From Herbaspirillum sp. RV1423 (GTDB taxonomy: Bacteria > Pseudomonadota > Gammaproteobacteria > Burkholderiales > Burkholderiaceae_D), in the NCBI RefSeq assembly GCF_000577615.1, contig NZ_CBXX010000010.1, positions 1 through 64,000 on the forward strand: a stretch of 64,000 nt of DNA, in the 5' to 3' direction. The first letter of the stretch is position 1. Each line of letters opens with the position of its first letter. Below, one piece after another: positions 17,210 through 25,582 of the stretch. Position numbers and translations under genes: made by a program. The notes below the pieces were generated by a model. The model made no database searches. It worked only from the letters and a program-made list of their open reading frames with translations, and was not told where the DNA came from.

Positions 17210-17618
17210 CAACATGACGCCCGAGCAGCGGCGGCTGACGATGTCGCGCATTCGCGGGCGCGACACCAAAGTGGAGCTGCTTGTTCGGAAGGAGCTGCAC
17301 AGGCGCGGATATCGCTATCGAGTGAACGCAGCATGGCTGGTCGGCAAACCTGACATTGTGTTCACCAGAATTCGGCTTGCTGTCTTTGTGGACGGCGACT
17401 TTTGGCACGGCTGGAAGTTCGACCAATGGTCCGAAAAGCTGGCTCCCTATTGGCGCGACAAGATCGCTGGAAACATGGCCCGCGACCACAGGCACATGGT
17501 GCGGCTGCGCCGCGAAGGCTGGACGGTTATGCGCGTCTGGGAGCATGACGTCGAGAAAAACTTTGCACGCTGCATTGAGCGGATCGAGCAAAAGGCGGCC
17601 CAACTGCGCCAAACGTGA
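17202..17618 (+). CDS. Vsr-type very short patch repair endonuclease, zinc-ligand variant
   Basis: A 138-residue member of the Vsr/PD-(D/E)XK family. It carries the family opening MTPEQRRLTMSRIRGRDTKV, a KPDIVFTRIRLAVFVDG catalytic strand with the Asp, and FWHGWKF followed by NMARDHRHMVRLRREGW. In typical Vsr the CFWH(x)HxC region supplies zinc ligands. Here the first Cys is Asp and the later His/Cys positions are Trp and Phe, so the zinc site seems lost. Vsr proteins repair T:G mismatches left by 5-methylcytosine deamination, fitting the C5 methyltransferase here. It could instead be the restriction nuclease. Confidence 0.88.
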   Translation: MADNMTPEQRRLTMSRIRGRDTKVELLVRKELHRRGYRYRVNAAWLVGKPDIVFTRIRLAVFVDGDFWHGWKFDQWSEKLAPYWRDKIAGNMARDHRHMVRLRREGWTVMRVWEHDVEKNFARCIERIEQKAAQLRQT

Positions 17619-18010
17619 ATTGAATCAATCGTTCGCTGTTTCGGCGATATTTACTGTGCAGTGAATATCTCCTTTATCGAAGCGTGGGCGTCCCGGCGTT
17701 CCGCCGTCAGGCTCTCGGGCGTTGCCCCGTGCCAGGCTGTGCCCGTCACGGCCCTTCGGCTTCGATCCTTCACGCCTCCGGCCGTCTCTGCGTTCCCGGC
17801 CTGCGCGCTGCGCTTGCCTTGGGGCAATGGAGTGTGGTGGTGGGGTGGCCTTGCTGTTCCCTTCAACGTACCACGCTGTTCTCGCTGTCAAGGTCTGCGC
17901 GCACGGTGTGCGCTTGCGTCCTTGCGGCCGTCTGCGAACCCTGACACCTGCGCTGCAGCGTGCTGGGGCCGGTCTCGGGCAATTCCGCCCGCTACAGACC
18001 GGAGCAGACC
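17619..18010 (+). other. Non-coding leader of the ICE radC, with repeat copy B
   Basis: No gene is visible. Positions 17685-17820 are repeat copy B, similar to 6874-7004, and end in the block at 17800-17818 that recurs at 18560-18578. The RNA could form hairpins. A relation to the described radC RNA motif is possible but untested. The last bases before the RadC ATG contain GGAGCAGACC. Confidence 0.5.
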
Positions 18011-18517
18011 ATGTCGCAACTTTCTCTTTCCCTCGATTCTTCCCTTCTCGTTCGCGATGTCGCGGGCGACTACCGTCCGGCCAATTCTGACGAGGTGCTG
18101 CAAGCCGCTCAGCGGCTACTGGGTGCGCAACTGCGCGGGCGTGAGGTGCTGACTTCGCCGCAGGCAGTGCGCGACTTCCTGCGCGTGAAACTGGGTGGTT
18201 TGGAGCACGAGGTGTTCGCGGTGCTGATGCTCGATGCGCAGAACCGCCTGATCGAATACGTCGAGCTGTTCCGGGGTACGGTGAGCCAGACATCGGTGTA
18301 TCCGCGCGAGGTGGTCAAGGAATCACTGGCGTTCAACGCCGCAGCGGCGATTTTTTGCCATAACCATCCGTCGGGTGTCGCCGAGCCATCGCGGGCCGAC
18401 GAGGTGTTGACGCAGACGCTGAAAACGGCGCTGTCGCTGGTGGACGTGCGGGTGTTGGATCACCTGATCGTCGCGGGCAACGACGTACTGAGTTTTGCGG
18501 AACGTGGGCTGCTATAG
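18011..18517 (+). CDS. RadC-like JAB/MPN domain protein (ICE copy)
   Basis: A 168-residue RadC-type protein that has the C-terminal JAMM domain (FCHNHPSGVAEPSRAD near residues 115-130) but lacks the HhH part of the chromosomal RadC at 2581. Short RadC proteins are standard in the maintenance region of Tn4371-type ICEs and related islands; their function is unknown. ATG at 18011 follows GGAGCAGACC. A strong hairpin terminator follows at 18523-18543, so it is a single-gene unit. Confidence 0.9.
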   Translation: MSQLSLSLDSSLLVRDVAGDYRPANSDEVLQAAQRLLGAQLRGREVLTSPQAVRDFLRVKLGGLEHEVFAVLMLDAQNRLIEYVELFRGTVSQTSVYPREVVKESLAFNAAAAIFCHNHPSGVAEPSRADEVLTQTLKTALSLVDVRVLDHLIVAGNDVLSFAERGLL

Positions 18518-18522
18518 CCCGA

Positions 18523-18543
18523 GGGGGCATCGCCCCCTTTTTT
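18523..18543 (+). terminator. Terminator after ICE radC
   Basis: GGGGGC, loop ATC, GCCCCC and six T residues, starting 6 bp after the stop codon. Confidence 0.9.
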
Positions 18544-18559
18544 GCCTCATCCGTATACC

Positions 18560-18663
18560 GCTGCGCGCTGCGCTTGCCCTCCGGGGGATCGGCTGGTCAG
18601 CCCATCCCCGCCGCACTCTGTTTGGCGCCCCTGCAATGCCGCCGAACAGGTTGCACCTGATCG
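18560..18663 (+). repeat. Repeat copy C of an ICE backbone segment
   Basis: Closely similar to 6986-7089, including the CCATCCCCGCCGCACTCTG and TTTGGCGCCCCTG blocks. It starts with the block also found at 17800-17818. Together with copy B it brackets radC. Confidence 0.75.
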
Positions 18664-18809
18664 GCCGACCGACACCTATCTAGGCGTGCCAGTAGCACGC
18701 AGGGGCGCTCGCCGCACGGCGTTGGTTTCAGCGCATCCCTGGCCCATCGGCCGCTGTTCGTCTTTCCCCAAGTCCATCGCTTTCTACCGCGACCGTAGCC
18801 CGCAGTGCC

Positions 18810-18889
18810 TGGCCGTCAAGGCGCGCAGGGCCGAGTCCTCGCCGTTGGCTGCGGGCCGCACCAACCCTGCGCTTCTTCCTTGACGGCCA
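18810..18889 (+). other. Nested inverted repeat in the DUF932 leader (possible structured RNA)
   Basis: TGGCCGTCAAGG (18810-18821) pairs perfectly with CCTTGACGGCCA (18878-18889). Inside it GCGCAGGG (18823-18830) pairs with CCCTGCGC (18865-18872), and TTGG with CCAA further in. The rest of the 18544-19052 gap has no recognisable gene; the DUF932 ATG lies 164 bp downstream. Confidence 0.6.
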
Positions 18890-19052
18890 CGCCCTCGCTG
18901 GCCCGGTTTTTCGCGGGCGATGAACTCAGGAAAGACGGCGGCAAACAGGGACCGGCCCAGGTCTCTGCGCCGAACCAACCGAAGCCACAACGGGCTCCGA
19001 ATCTTGGAATCCGGTCAGCTTTGAAACCACAGCATTTTTTTGGAGAAAGATC

Positions 19053-19880
19053 ATGCAACTTGCAACCCGCTTCGCATCCCGCTCCCCCGTACTGCGCGCC
19101 GATTACCCGTTATCGGATGACCAGATTCGCGCCGTAGCCCCGTCCATCTTCGCCGAGGACAAACACGCCAGCCGCTCAGACCGCTATGCCTACATCCCGA
19201 CCGGCGCAGTGCTGTCCGAACTGCGCAAGGAAGGGTTTCAACCCTTCATGGTGTGCCAAACCCGTGTGCGCGATGAAGGCAAGCGTGAGCACACCAAGCA
19301 CATGGTACGGCTGCGCCATGCAGACCAGATCAACGGCGCGGAAGCCAACGAAATCATCTTGCTGAACTCGCACGATGGCACCAGCAGCTATCAAATGCTG
19401 GCAGGCATGTTCCGCTTCGTCTGCAAAAACGGACTGGTGTGCGGCGATACCGCGGCCGATCTGCGCATCCCACACAAAGGTGACGTGGTCGGGCAAGTAA
19501 TCGAAGGCGCGTATGACGTGCTGGATGGTTTCGACCTTGTGCGCGAGCGGCGCGACGAAATGCGCGCCATCACGCTGGATCGGGGCGAAGCCGAAGTGTT
19601 CGCCCATGCCGCGCTGTCCCTCAAATACGACGACCCGGCTACACCCGCGCCAATCACTGAATCGCAATTACTGATGCCGCGCCGCCGCGACGACGACCGG
19701 CCCGACCTATGGAGTGCCTTCAACCGCGTGCAGGAGAACCTGACGCAAGGCGGGCTGACGGGGCGCAACGCCAACGGACACCGCCAACGCACCCGGCCCA
19801 TTCAGGGCATTGACCAGAACGTCAAGGTCAATCGCGCCCTGTGGCTGCTGGCCGAGGGCATGAAGCAGCTCAAGGCCTGA
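19053..19880 (+). CDS. DUF932 family protein
   Basis: A 275-residue conserved protein of mobile elements, recognised as DUF932 by the RYAYIPTGAVLSELRKEGF, NSHDGTSSYQMLAGMFRFVC and KNGLVC blocks and the C-terminal RPIQGIDQNVKVNRALWLL. Function is unknown; it is a phage/plasmid-derived protein found beside RadC and ParB-like genes in Tn4371-type ICEs. The start ATG has GGAGAAAG upstream. A cytoplasmic location is expected, with no signal or membrane segment. Confidence 0.9.
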   Translation: MQLATRFASRSPVLRADYPLSDDQIRAVAPSIFAEDKHASRSDRYAYIPTGAVLSELRKEGFQPFMVCQTRVRDEGKREHTKHMVRLRHADQINGAEANEIILLNSHDGTSSYQMLAGMFRFVCKNGLVCGDTAADLRIPHKGDVVGQVIEGAYDVLDGFDLVRERRDEMRAITLDRGEAEVFAHAALSLKYDDPATPAPITESQLLMPRRRDDDRPDLWSAFNRVQENLTQGGLTGRNANGHRQRTRPIQGIDQNVKVNRALWLLAEGMKQLKA

Positions 19881-19968
19881 ACGAGCCCACCCGAGGGGGC
19901 TAGCCCTCTCGATCACCCGCCCATTTTTTCAAATCTTAAACGTCCCGCATGGGACAGGAGCTATCACC

Positions 19969-20067
19969 ATGAACACCGTTACCCATCAAGAAGTCCAAGC
20001 CCTTGAAGCCGCCGCGCCCTCGCAAAACATGCTGCTGGTGCCGCTGTCGCAGCTTCGTCCGTCCAAG
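19969..20067 (+). pseudogene. ParB-like nuclease-domain gene, 5' fragment cut by the IS21 element
   Basis: The first 33 codons of a ParB-domain gene, starting MNTVTHQEVQALEAAAPSQN after a GGACAGGAG ribosome-binding site and ending LVPLSQLRPSK at the insertion point. The next codons continue exactly in frame at 23532 once the IS and one copy of the 7-bp duplication are removed. The fragment alone would stop within the IS after a few codons. Confidence 0.92.
20061..20067 (+). repeat. Left target-site duplication of the IS21 element, GTCCAAG
   Basis: Seven bases identical to 23525-23531, directly flanking the TGT and ACA ends of the element. Seven bp is within the range usual for the IS21 family. 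Confidence 0.9.
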
Positions 20068-20449
20068 TGTGAACGGCTGTCAGTTTCCGCGTAAATCTGG
20101 TGTCGAGAACCTTACGGTCGTGCTCACCCGCTGAGTTCGTCGGCTCTTTGAACTTCCTTTGAATTGAATTGAGGTGCCCGCTGCGTTGGGCACGGAGGTG
20201 TCCTTTTCGAAGCTGCTTTGGACTGGGATGGCGGGAGGGAGCCAAGGCTGTGGCATGGCGCAACGCCGGTCTTTTGCGATACAAATCGCTTTGCCTGTGT
20301 AAGAAGCAGGCGCGACAGTGCTAGTAACTTGCAGGTCAACACACTGCCGCGCCCCGAGGCCCTACTGGAGAGCGACGTTGCGCGCGTAGTATTTCACAAA
20401 GCGTGTGAGGCTGTCCAGACACTGATTTCACGCATGGGCAGGACTGCCC

Positions 20450-20893
20450 ATGCAAACCGATCAACCACCGCCGAGGCTCTTTCTTTGCGCCCGCTGCCGC
20501 AGCGCCGTAATCATTTGCAGCCACTGCGACCGTGGGCAGCGCTATTGCAGCGCCGCTTGTTCGCACCAAGCCCGAACTTGCGCCCAGCGCGCAGCCGCCA
20601 AGCGCTATCAGGACAGCCGCAAGGGCCGTCACGCCCACGCCCGGCGCCAGAGGCAATGGCGCTCGCGTCAACAAATAGTGACGCATCAGGGTAGCCCACC
20701 ACCGCCCATTTTTGATGTACTCCCAACCGACCAAGCAACAGCCTCGCAAGTCGGCGTAAATCAGAACTGCAAGTGCCACTTCTGTGGCCGTTCGGTCTCT
20801 GTTTTTGTACGCCAGGACTTCCTGCGCTGTCGTTTTCGTCACCCATTGAGCCAACCAGCATGGAGTACCGATTCACATGAGCATTACCCCTGA
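20450..20893 (+). CDS. Cys-rich zinc-finger-like accessory protein of the IS21 element
   Basis: A 147-residue protein within the IS, overlapping the istA start by 17 bp. The N-terminal half contains LFLCARCRSAVIICSHCDRG and RYCSAACSHQARTC, eight or more cysteines in CxxC-like pairs consistent with zinc binding, followed by a very basic stretch. The C-terminal half is without recognised features. Passenger genes upstream of istA occur in some IS21 elements; a role in target choice or regulation is speculation. Confidence 0.6.
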   Translation: MQTDQPPPRLFLCARCRSAVIICSHCDRGQRYCSAACSHQARTCAQRAAAKRYQDSRKGRHAHARRQRQWRSRQQIVTHQGSPPPPIFDVLPTDQATASQVGVNQNCKCHFCGRSVSVFVRQDFLRCRFRHPLSQPAWSTDSHEHYP

Positions 20894-22376
20894 ACTCACA
20901 GCGCAAATCCTGCGCTACCACCACGCCGAGCACTGGCCGGTGGGAACCATCTCGTCCCAGTTGGGCGTGCACCGCGAGACCATCATGCGCGTTCTCACCC
21001 AAGCCGGCGTGGCCCCAAATGTGCCGGCACAACGAGCCTCGGGCGTGACCCCCTACATGCCCTTTATCGAGCAGACCTTAAAGCAGTTCCCCAGTCTCAC
21101 TGCCAGCCGCTTGCACGCCATGGTCGTGGAGCGTGGCTATGGCGGTCGCCCCGACCACTTCCGCCACATCATCGCCAGGCACCGCCCGCGCCCGCCAGCC
21201 GAGGCCTACTTGCGCCTGCGCACCTTGCCCGGCGAACAATGCCAATGCGACTGGGGTCACTTTGGTCACATCCAAATCGGTCAAGCCAAGCGGCCATTGA
21301 TGGCCTTTGTGATGGTTTTGTCCTGGTCCAGACGCATCTTTCTGCGTTTCTTCCTGGGTGCACACATGGAGAACTTCCTGCGCGGCCACGTCCAGGCCTT
21401 TGAATCCTGGGGTTCACTGCCCAGGGTCGTTTTGTACGATAACCTCAAGAGCGCGGTGCTCGAGCGCAAGGGGCAGGCCATCCGCTTCAACCCCGCCTTG
21501 CTGACACTCGCGGGGCATTACCACTTCGAGCCACGACCAGTAGCACCGGCCCGCGGTAATGAGAAGGGACGGGTGGAGCGCTCGATTCGCTACATCCGCG
21601 ACAACTTCTTTGCCGCACGCGCCTTCTCCAGCCTCGACGACCTCAACGCACAGGCCGATGCCTGGGTGGCAGGCGCTGCAAGCCAGCGCCGCTGCCCCGA
21701 AGACACCAAGCTGTCGGTGCAGGAGGCCTTTGAGCAGGAGTTGCCCCAGCTCAGGGAACTACCAGCGACCCCGTTTAGTTGCGAGGAGCTCAAGATCGTC
21801 TCTGCCAGCAAGACGCCCTACATTCGCTTCGATCTGAACGACTATTCCATCCCCCACACCCATGTGCAACGCAGTCTCACCGTGCACGCCAGCCTCAATG
21901 AGGTCCGCATTCTGGATGGCCAGCAGGTCCTGGCCACCCACCGACGGTGCTGGGACAAGGGCGCGCAGATCGAGATCGACGCCCACCTGGACGAATTGGT
22001 GCAGCACAAGCGGGCCGCGCGGGTCCACCGCGATACCGACCGCCTGGTGCATGCGGTGCCCCAGATTCAGACTTTGCTTAACGAGGCAGCCAAACGGGGT
22101 GAGCCGCTGGGACGCACCGCCAGTCAGTTGCAGGAACTGCTCGATGTGCATGGGCGCACGCCGATGACTGCGGCCGTTGCAGATGCCCTGGATCGCGGTG
22201 TGCCACACCCCAATGCCGTTCGCCTGGCGCTTGAGCGCCAACGCCAGCAGCAAACCCCACCCCCGTTGGGTGTGGCGCTGCCAGAACATGTGCGCGAGCG
22301 TGACATCGCAGTGCGCCCCCACAGCCTGGATGGCTATGACCAACTCATTGGGAACCAAGACGATGCAAACGACTGA
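20877..22376 (+). CDS. istA: IS21 family transposase IstA
   Basis: A 499-residue DDE transposase. An N-terminal helix-turn-helix (HWPVGTISSQLGVHRETIMR) precedes the RNase H-fold catalytic core. The acidic residues are in CQCDWGHFG (first Asp, near residue 124), VVLYDNLKSAV (second Asp) and ARGNEKGRVERSIRYIRDN (Glu). The Mu-type C-terminal beta-barrel follows. It overlaps istB by 14 bp, the classical IS21 arrangement in which IstB assists IstA. No disruption is seen. Confidence 0.95.
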   Translation: MSITPELTAQILRYHHAEHWPVGTISSQLGVHRETIMRVLTQAGVAPNVPAQRASGVTPYMPFIEQTLKQFPSLTASRLHAMVVERGYGGRPDHFRHIIARHRPRPPAEAYLRLRTLPGEQCQCDWGHFGHIQIGQAKRPLMAFVMVLSWSRRIFLRFFLGAHMENFLRGHVQAFESWGSLPRVVLYDNLKSAVLERKGQAIRFNPALLTLAGHYHFEPRPVAPARGNEKGRVERSIRYIRDNFFAARAFSSLDDLNAQADAWVAGAASQRRCPEDTKLSVQEAFEQELPQLRELPATPFSCEELKIVSASKTPYIRFDLNDYSIPHTHVQRSLTVHASLNEVRILDGQQVLATHRRCWDKGAQIEIDAHLDELVQHKRAARVHRDTDRLVHAVPQIQTLLNEAAKRGEPLGRTASQLQELLDVHGRTPMTAAVADALDRGVPHPNAVRLALERQRQQQTPPPLGVALPEHVRERDIAVRPHSLDGYDQLIGNQDDAND

Positions 22377-23127
22377 TCCATCAACACTCAAACACCGCGC
22401 CCACGTCCTGCAACTGCACGGGGTGCTGGCCAACTGGAGCGCATGTTGCACTGAATCCTGGGTGGCCACGTTGCTGGACTGGGAGGAGCAGGAGAGGACC
22501 CGCCGCTCCATGGAGCGCCGGCTGCACAGTGCGCACATCGGGCGCTTCAAGCCTTTGGCCGATTACGACTGGAGCTGGCCCGAGCAGATTGATCAGGGGG
22601 CCGTGAGCGATTTGATGACGCTGCAGTTCATGCACAGCGCCAGCAACGCCATTCTGGTGGGCCCCTCCGGTGTTGGCAAGACCACTATCGCTCAGAATAT
22701 CGCGCACCAGGCGGTGCTGCAGGGGCACACCGTCATGTTCACCACCGCCGGCAAGCTGCTGGGCGAGTTGGCCAGCCTGGACAGTGATTCGGCACTGCGA
22801 AGCCGATTGCGCCTGTATGCCAGGCCAGCCCTTTTGGTCATTGACGAGGTTGGCTATCTCTCGTATTCCAGCCGCTATGCCGACTTGTTGTTCGAGTTGA
22901 TCAGCCGCCGTCACGAACAAAAGAGCACGCTTATCACCACCAACAAGTCCTTTGCCGAGTGGAATGAGGTGTTCCCCAACGCAGCCTGCGTGGTCGCACT
23001 TGTGGACCGGTTGGTCCACCATGCCGAGATCGTTGGCATCAAGGGCCAGTCGTACCGGCAGAAGGAGGCGCAGGAACATGCCAAGGCACGCTCTGGCAAG
23101 CGTAAATCTTCAAAGGGGACAACATGA
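22363..23127 (+). CDS. istB: IS21 family helper ATPase IstB
   Basis: A 254-residue AAA+ ATPase related to DnaA/DnaC. Walker A is GPSGVGKTT (near residue 105) and Walker B LLVIDEVGYL (near 165), followed by the sensor region TLITTNKSFAEWNEVF, all typical of IstB. It selects and remodels target DNA for IstA. The ATG at 22363 overlaps the istA end; an ATG-led small gene overlaps its own stop. All motifs look functional. Confidence 0.95.
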   Translation: MQTTDPSTLKHRAHVLQLHGVLANWSACCTESWVATLLDWEEQERTRRSMERRLHSAHIGRFKPLADYDWSWPEQIDQGAVSDLMTLQFMHSASNAILVGPSGVGKTTIAQNIAHQAVLQGHTVMFTTAGKLLGELASLDSDSALRSRLRLYARPALLVIDEVGYLSYSSRYADLLFELISRRHEQKSTLITTNKSFAEWNEVFPNAACVVALVDRLVHHAEIVGIKGQSYRQKEAQEHAKARSGKRKSSKGTT

Positions 23128-23342
23128 AATCATGGAATCAACCCTCTGGCCTGCAAGCAGGGTTACCGTTCACGGTGGATTCCACCTGGACGCCGGAGCA
23201 GGCATTGGCGGTGTGGGAGTTGCTCGATGACCTGCGCGACCGCGTTTGGACCCATTACGGATGGGCCATTCAGAACCTGATGCGTGAACAGCACATTACC
23301 CTTGAGTCACTTGACGACTATGACCAGGACTTGCCGTTTTAA
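23124..23342 (+). CDS. Small conserved-looking protein downstream of istB
   Basis: A 72-residue acidic protein whose ATG overlaps the istB stop (ATGA), so it is probably translated with istB. It contains WTPEQALAVWELLDDLRDRVW, an amphipathic helix. No family is recognised. It lies inside the IS boundaries and therefore moves with it. A role in transposition is possible but unsupported. Confidence 0.55.
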   Translation: MKSWNQPSGLQAGLPFTVDSTWTPEQALAVWELLDDLRDRVWTHYGWAIQNLMREQHITLESLDDYDQDLPF

Positions 23343-23394
23343 ATAACGAAGAACTTCCACCCCCAATGGATAGGGCCCCTCATGGGGCCCTATC

Positions 23395-23524
23395 CATTGG
23401 GGCTCTGTGAACGCCAGATTCAGCCGCCAGAATTCGCCGCCATAAACGACCACCAAATTCGGCAGCCAATTTACGCCGCCATTTACCACCGCCAGATTTC
23501 TTCGGTTTTAGAGCGCCGCTAACA
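23395..23524 (-). repeat. Right-end subterminal repeats of the IS21 element
   Basis: On the minus strand the end shows repeated blocks such as AAATCTGGCGGTGG, AAATGGCGGCG and TAAATTGGCTGCC. They resemble the left-end CGCGTAAATCTGGTG. Such multiple repeats are the usual IstA-binding sites. Confidence 0.65.
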
Positions 23525-23531
23525 GTCCAAG
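23525..23531 (+). repeat. Right target-site duplication of the IS21 element, GTCCAAG
   Basis: Copy of 20061-20067. Removing the element and one copy restores the ParB-like reading frame. Confidence 0.9.
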
Positions 23532-25436
23532 CGCAATGTGCGCAAGACCTTGGGCACTTCCATCAACGAACTAGCCGCCAGCATAGAGCGCGTAGGCCTG
23601 CTGCAAAACCTGACCGTGACTCTTGCCAGCGATGGCGAGCATTACGAAGTGGTGGCCGGTGGTCGCCGCCTTGCGGCATTGAAACTGCTGGCGAAGAAGC
23701 GGCGCCTTGCCAAGGATTACCCGGTGCCTTGCCTGCTGGTGGCCGATGCCTCGGCCCGCACTGCCAGCCTGTCCGAGAACGTGCAGCGCGAAGCTATGCA
23801 CCCCGCCGACCAGTTCGAGGCGTTCGCCGCCCTGATCGCGGAGGGTCGCCCCATCGAGGACATTGCCGCCGATTTCGGTGTCACGCCTTTGGTGGTGCAG
23901 CGCCGCTTGAAGCTGGCGAACGTTTCGCCGCGTTTGATGGCCGACTACCGGGCCGATGCGGTGAACCTTGACCAGTTGATGGCGTTGGCAATCACCGACG
24001 ACCACGCCGCACAGGAGGCCGCGTTTTACGATGCGCCGAACTGGCAGCGCACCCCGACCGCCTTGCGCGAACGGCTGACCGAGCGGGAGATTGATGCCCA
24101 CCGTCATCCGCTGGTGCGCTTTGTCGGGCTGGAAGCCTACGAGGCCGCAGGCGGTGGCATCCGGCGCGACCTGTTCGCGGATGCTGACCAAGGTATCTAT
24201 TTGACCGATGCGGCATTGATAGACCGGCTGGCACAGGACAAGCTGGCAGGCATTGCCGACGAGGTGCGCCGCGAGGGCTGGGCGTGGGTGGAGGCCGTGC
24301 CCGCCGCTACCTATGCCGACCTGCAAGCCTTCCAGCGCGCGCCGAAGGAACGGCGCAAGCCCCATGCCCGTGAGGCCAAGCGCATCGCCAAGCTACAAGC
24401 GAAGGTGCAGGAAATCGGAGAAGCCTTGGATGCCGCCCTTGATGCCGAGGACGAAGAAAAGGCCGATGCCCTCAACGACGAAGGTGTCCGGCTTGGGGAG
24501 CAACTGGAAGCACTGGAAGCCGAATTGCTGGCCTATGGCTCGACTGTTCGCGCTGCTGCCGGTGCCATCGTCACCCTTGATCGGCAGGGCGAGCCTGTCA
24601 TTCATTGCGGCCTGCTGCGTGATGCCGAGGCCAAGGCATTGCGCACGCTGGCGAGGGTGCAAGGCGGTATCGACCCGGAAGACACTGAGGACGAGGACAG
24701 CTCGGAGCCGAAGAAGGCCGGAATCTCCGAGAAGCTGGCACGCCGTTTGAGCGCCCACCGCACGGCGGCGCTGCAAATCGAGCTGGCACGCAATCCGCAG
24801 GCTTCGCTGGCCGCGCTGGTGCATGGCATGGTGCAGCGGGTCTTGCAGGACGGCTATGCGGTAGAGCTGCCCATCGGCATCAGCGTCCGCCCACAGGACA
24901 AGCTGGAAGGCTACGCCCCGGACTGGCCGCAATCGCCCGCCGCTGTCGCCTTGCGGGAACTACAGCAGGCATGGGGCGAGAAGCTGCCGGAGGACGATGC
25001 CGAACTGTTCGCCGTGCTGCTGGCAATGCCACAGGATGAACTGGTGCGGTTGTTGGCGGTGTGCGTGGCCTCAACGGTGGACGTGGTTTCCTCGCGGGAA
25101 CACGATGCGCCGGGCAAGGTGCTGGCGCAGGCGGTCGGGCTGGACATGGGGGCATGGTGGAAGCCGACTGCCGAGGGGTATTTCTCCCACGTCTCCAAGG
25201 CGGTGATTCTGGAAGCTGTGCAGCAGTTCGCGCCGCAACACGTCACCCGATTGGCGAAGCTCAAGAAGGCCGACATTGTCAGCGAGGCCGAGCGGTTGGC
25301 AGTGGGGACAGGCTGGATGCCTGCCATGTTCAAGAGCGAGGACAGCACTGGCGCGGCGCAGGACGACACGCCAGAGGAGGCCCCACAGGATGCCGCCGCC
25401 GAAGTGGAGGAAGGGGCCGAAGCACTGGCCGCGTGA
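23532..25436 (+). pseudogene. ParB-like nuclease-domain gene, 3' part after the IS21 insertion
   Basis: About 634 residues of a ParB/RepB-type protein. It begins RNVRKTLGTSINELAASIER, continues with the ParB core (VVAGGRRLAALKLLAKK, SLSENVQREAMHPADQFEAF) and an HTH region, and ends in a long Glu/Asp/Ala-rich tail. Without the IS it joins the fragment at 19969 into a protein of about 667 residues. In Tn4371-type ICEs this large ParB-like protein belongs to the maintenance region. A truncated product could start at an internal codon, but most of the first ParB motif (LSQLRPSK) is lost. Confidence 0.9.
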
Positions 25437-25454
25437 GGTCGCAACGACAAATGG

Positions 25455-25487
25455 CCCCGGAGCAGAAATGCACCGGGGTATTTTTTT
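25455..25487 (+). terminator. Terminator after the ParB-like gene
   Basis: CCCCGG, a 12-nt loop, CCGGGG, then TA and seven T residues, beginning 18 bp after the stop codon. Confidence 0.85.
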
Positions 25488-25494
25488 GAAAAAT

Positions 25495-25582
25495 CGGGCG
25501 CGGCAAGTGTGCCGCGCCCGGTCTAACAGCCGACCAGCCACCCCAAAAAACCAAAAACGCGCCCCGCCGCCATGGCGGGGCG
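25495..25582. other. Two further strong hairpins after the ParB-like terminator
   Basis: An 11-bp stem with a 4-nt loop at 25495-25520 (CGGGCGCGGCA paired with TGCCGCGCCCG) and a 9-bp stem with a 5-nt loop at 25560-25582 (CGCCCCGCC with GGCGGGGCG). The second lacks a T-run. Together with the terminator there are three stems in 130 bp. Confidence 0.7.

Larger units (their letters stand above)
20068..23524 (+). mobile_element. IS21-family insertion sequence, 3457 bp
   Basis: The ends read TGTGAACGGCTG at the left and, in reverse complement, TGTTAGCGGCGC at the right, so they follow the family TGT...ACA rule. It carries istA and istB with overlapping frames and two additional small genes. Multiple subterminal repeats of GGCGGCG(T)AAAT type occur near the right end. 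The 7-bp duplication GTCCAAG shows simple transposition into the ParB-like gene. The element appears intact and probably active. Confidence 0.92.

Noticed and set aside
7345-17618. Assignment of the operon to DISARM or BREX
   Set aside because: There is no DUF1998 (DrmB), no PglZ and no Lon-like gene; the Z1 and GHKL ATPases are not core parts of either system.
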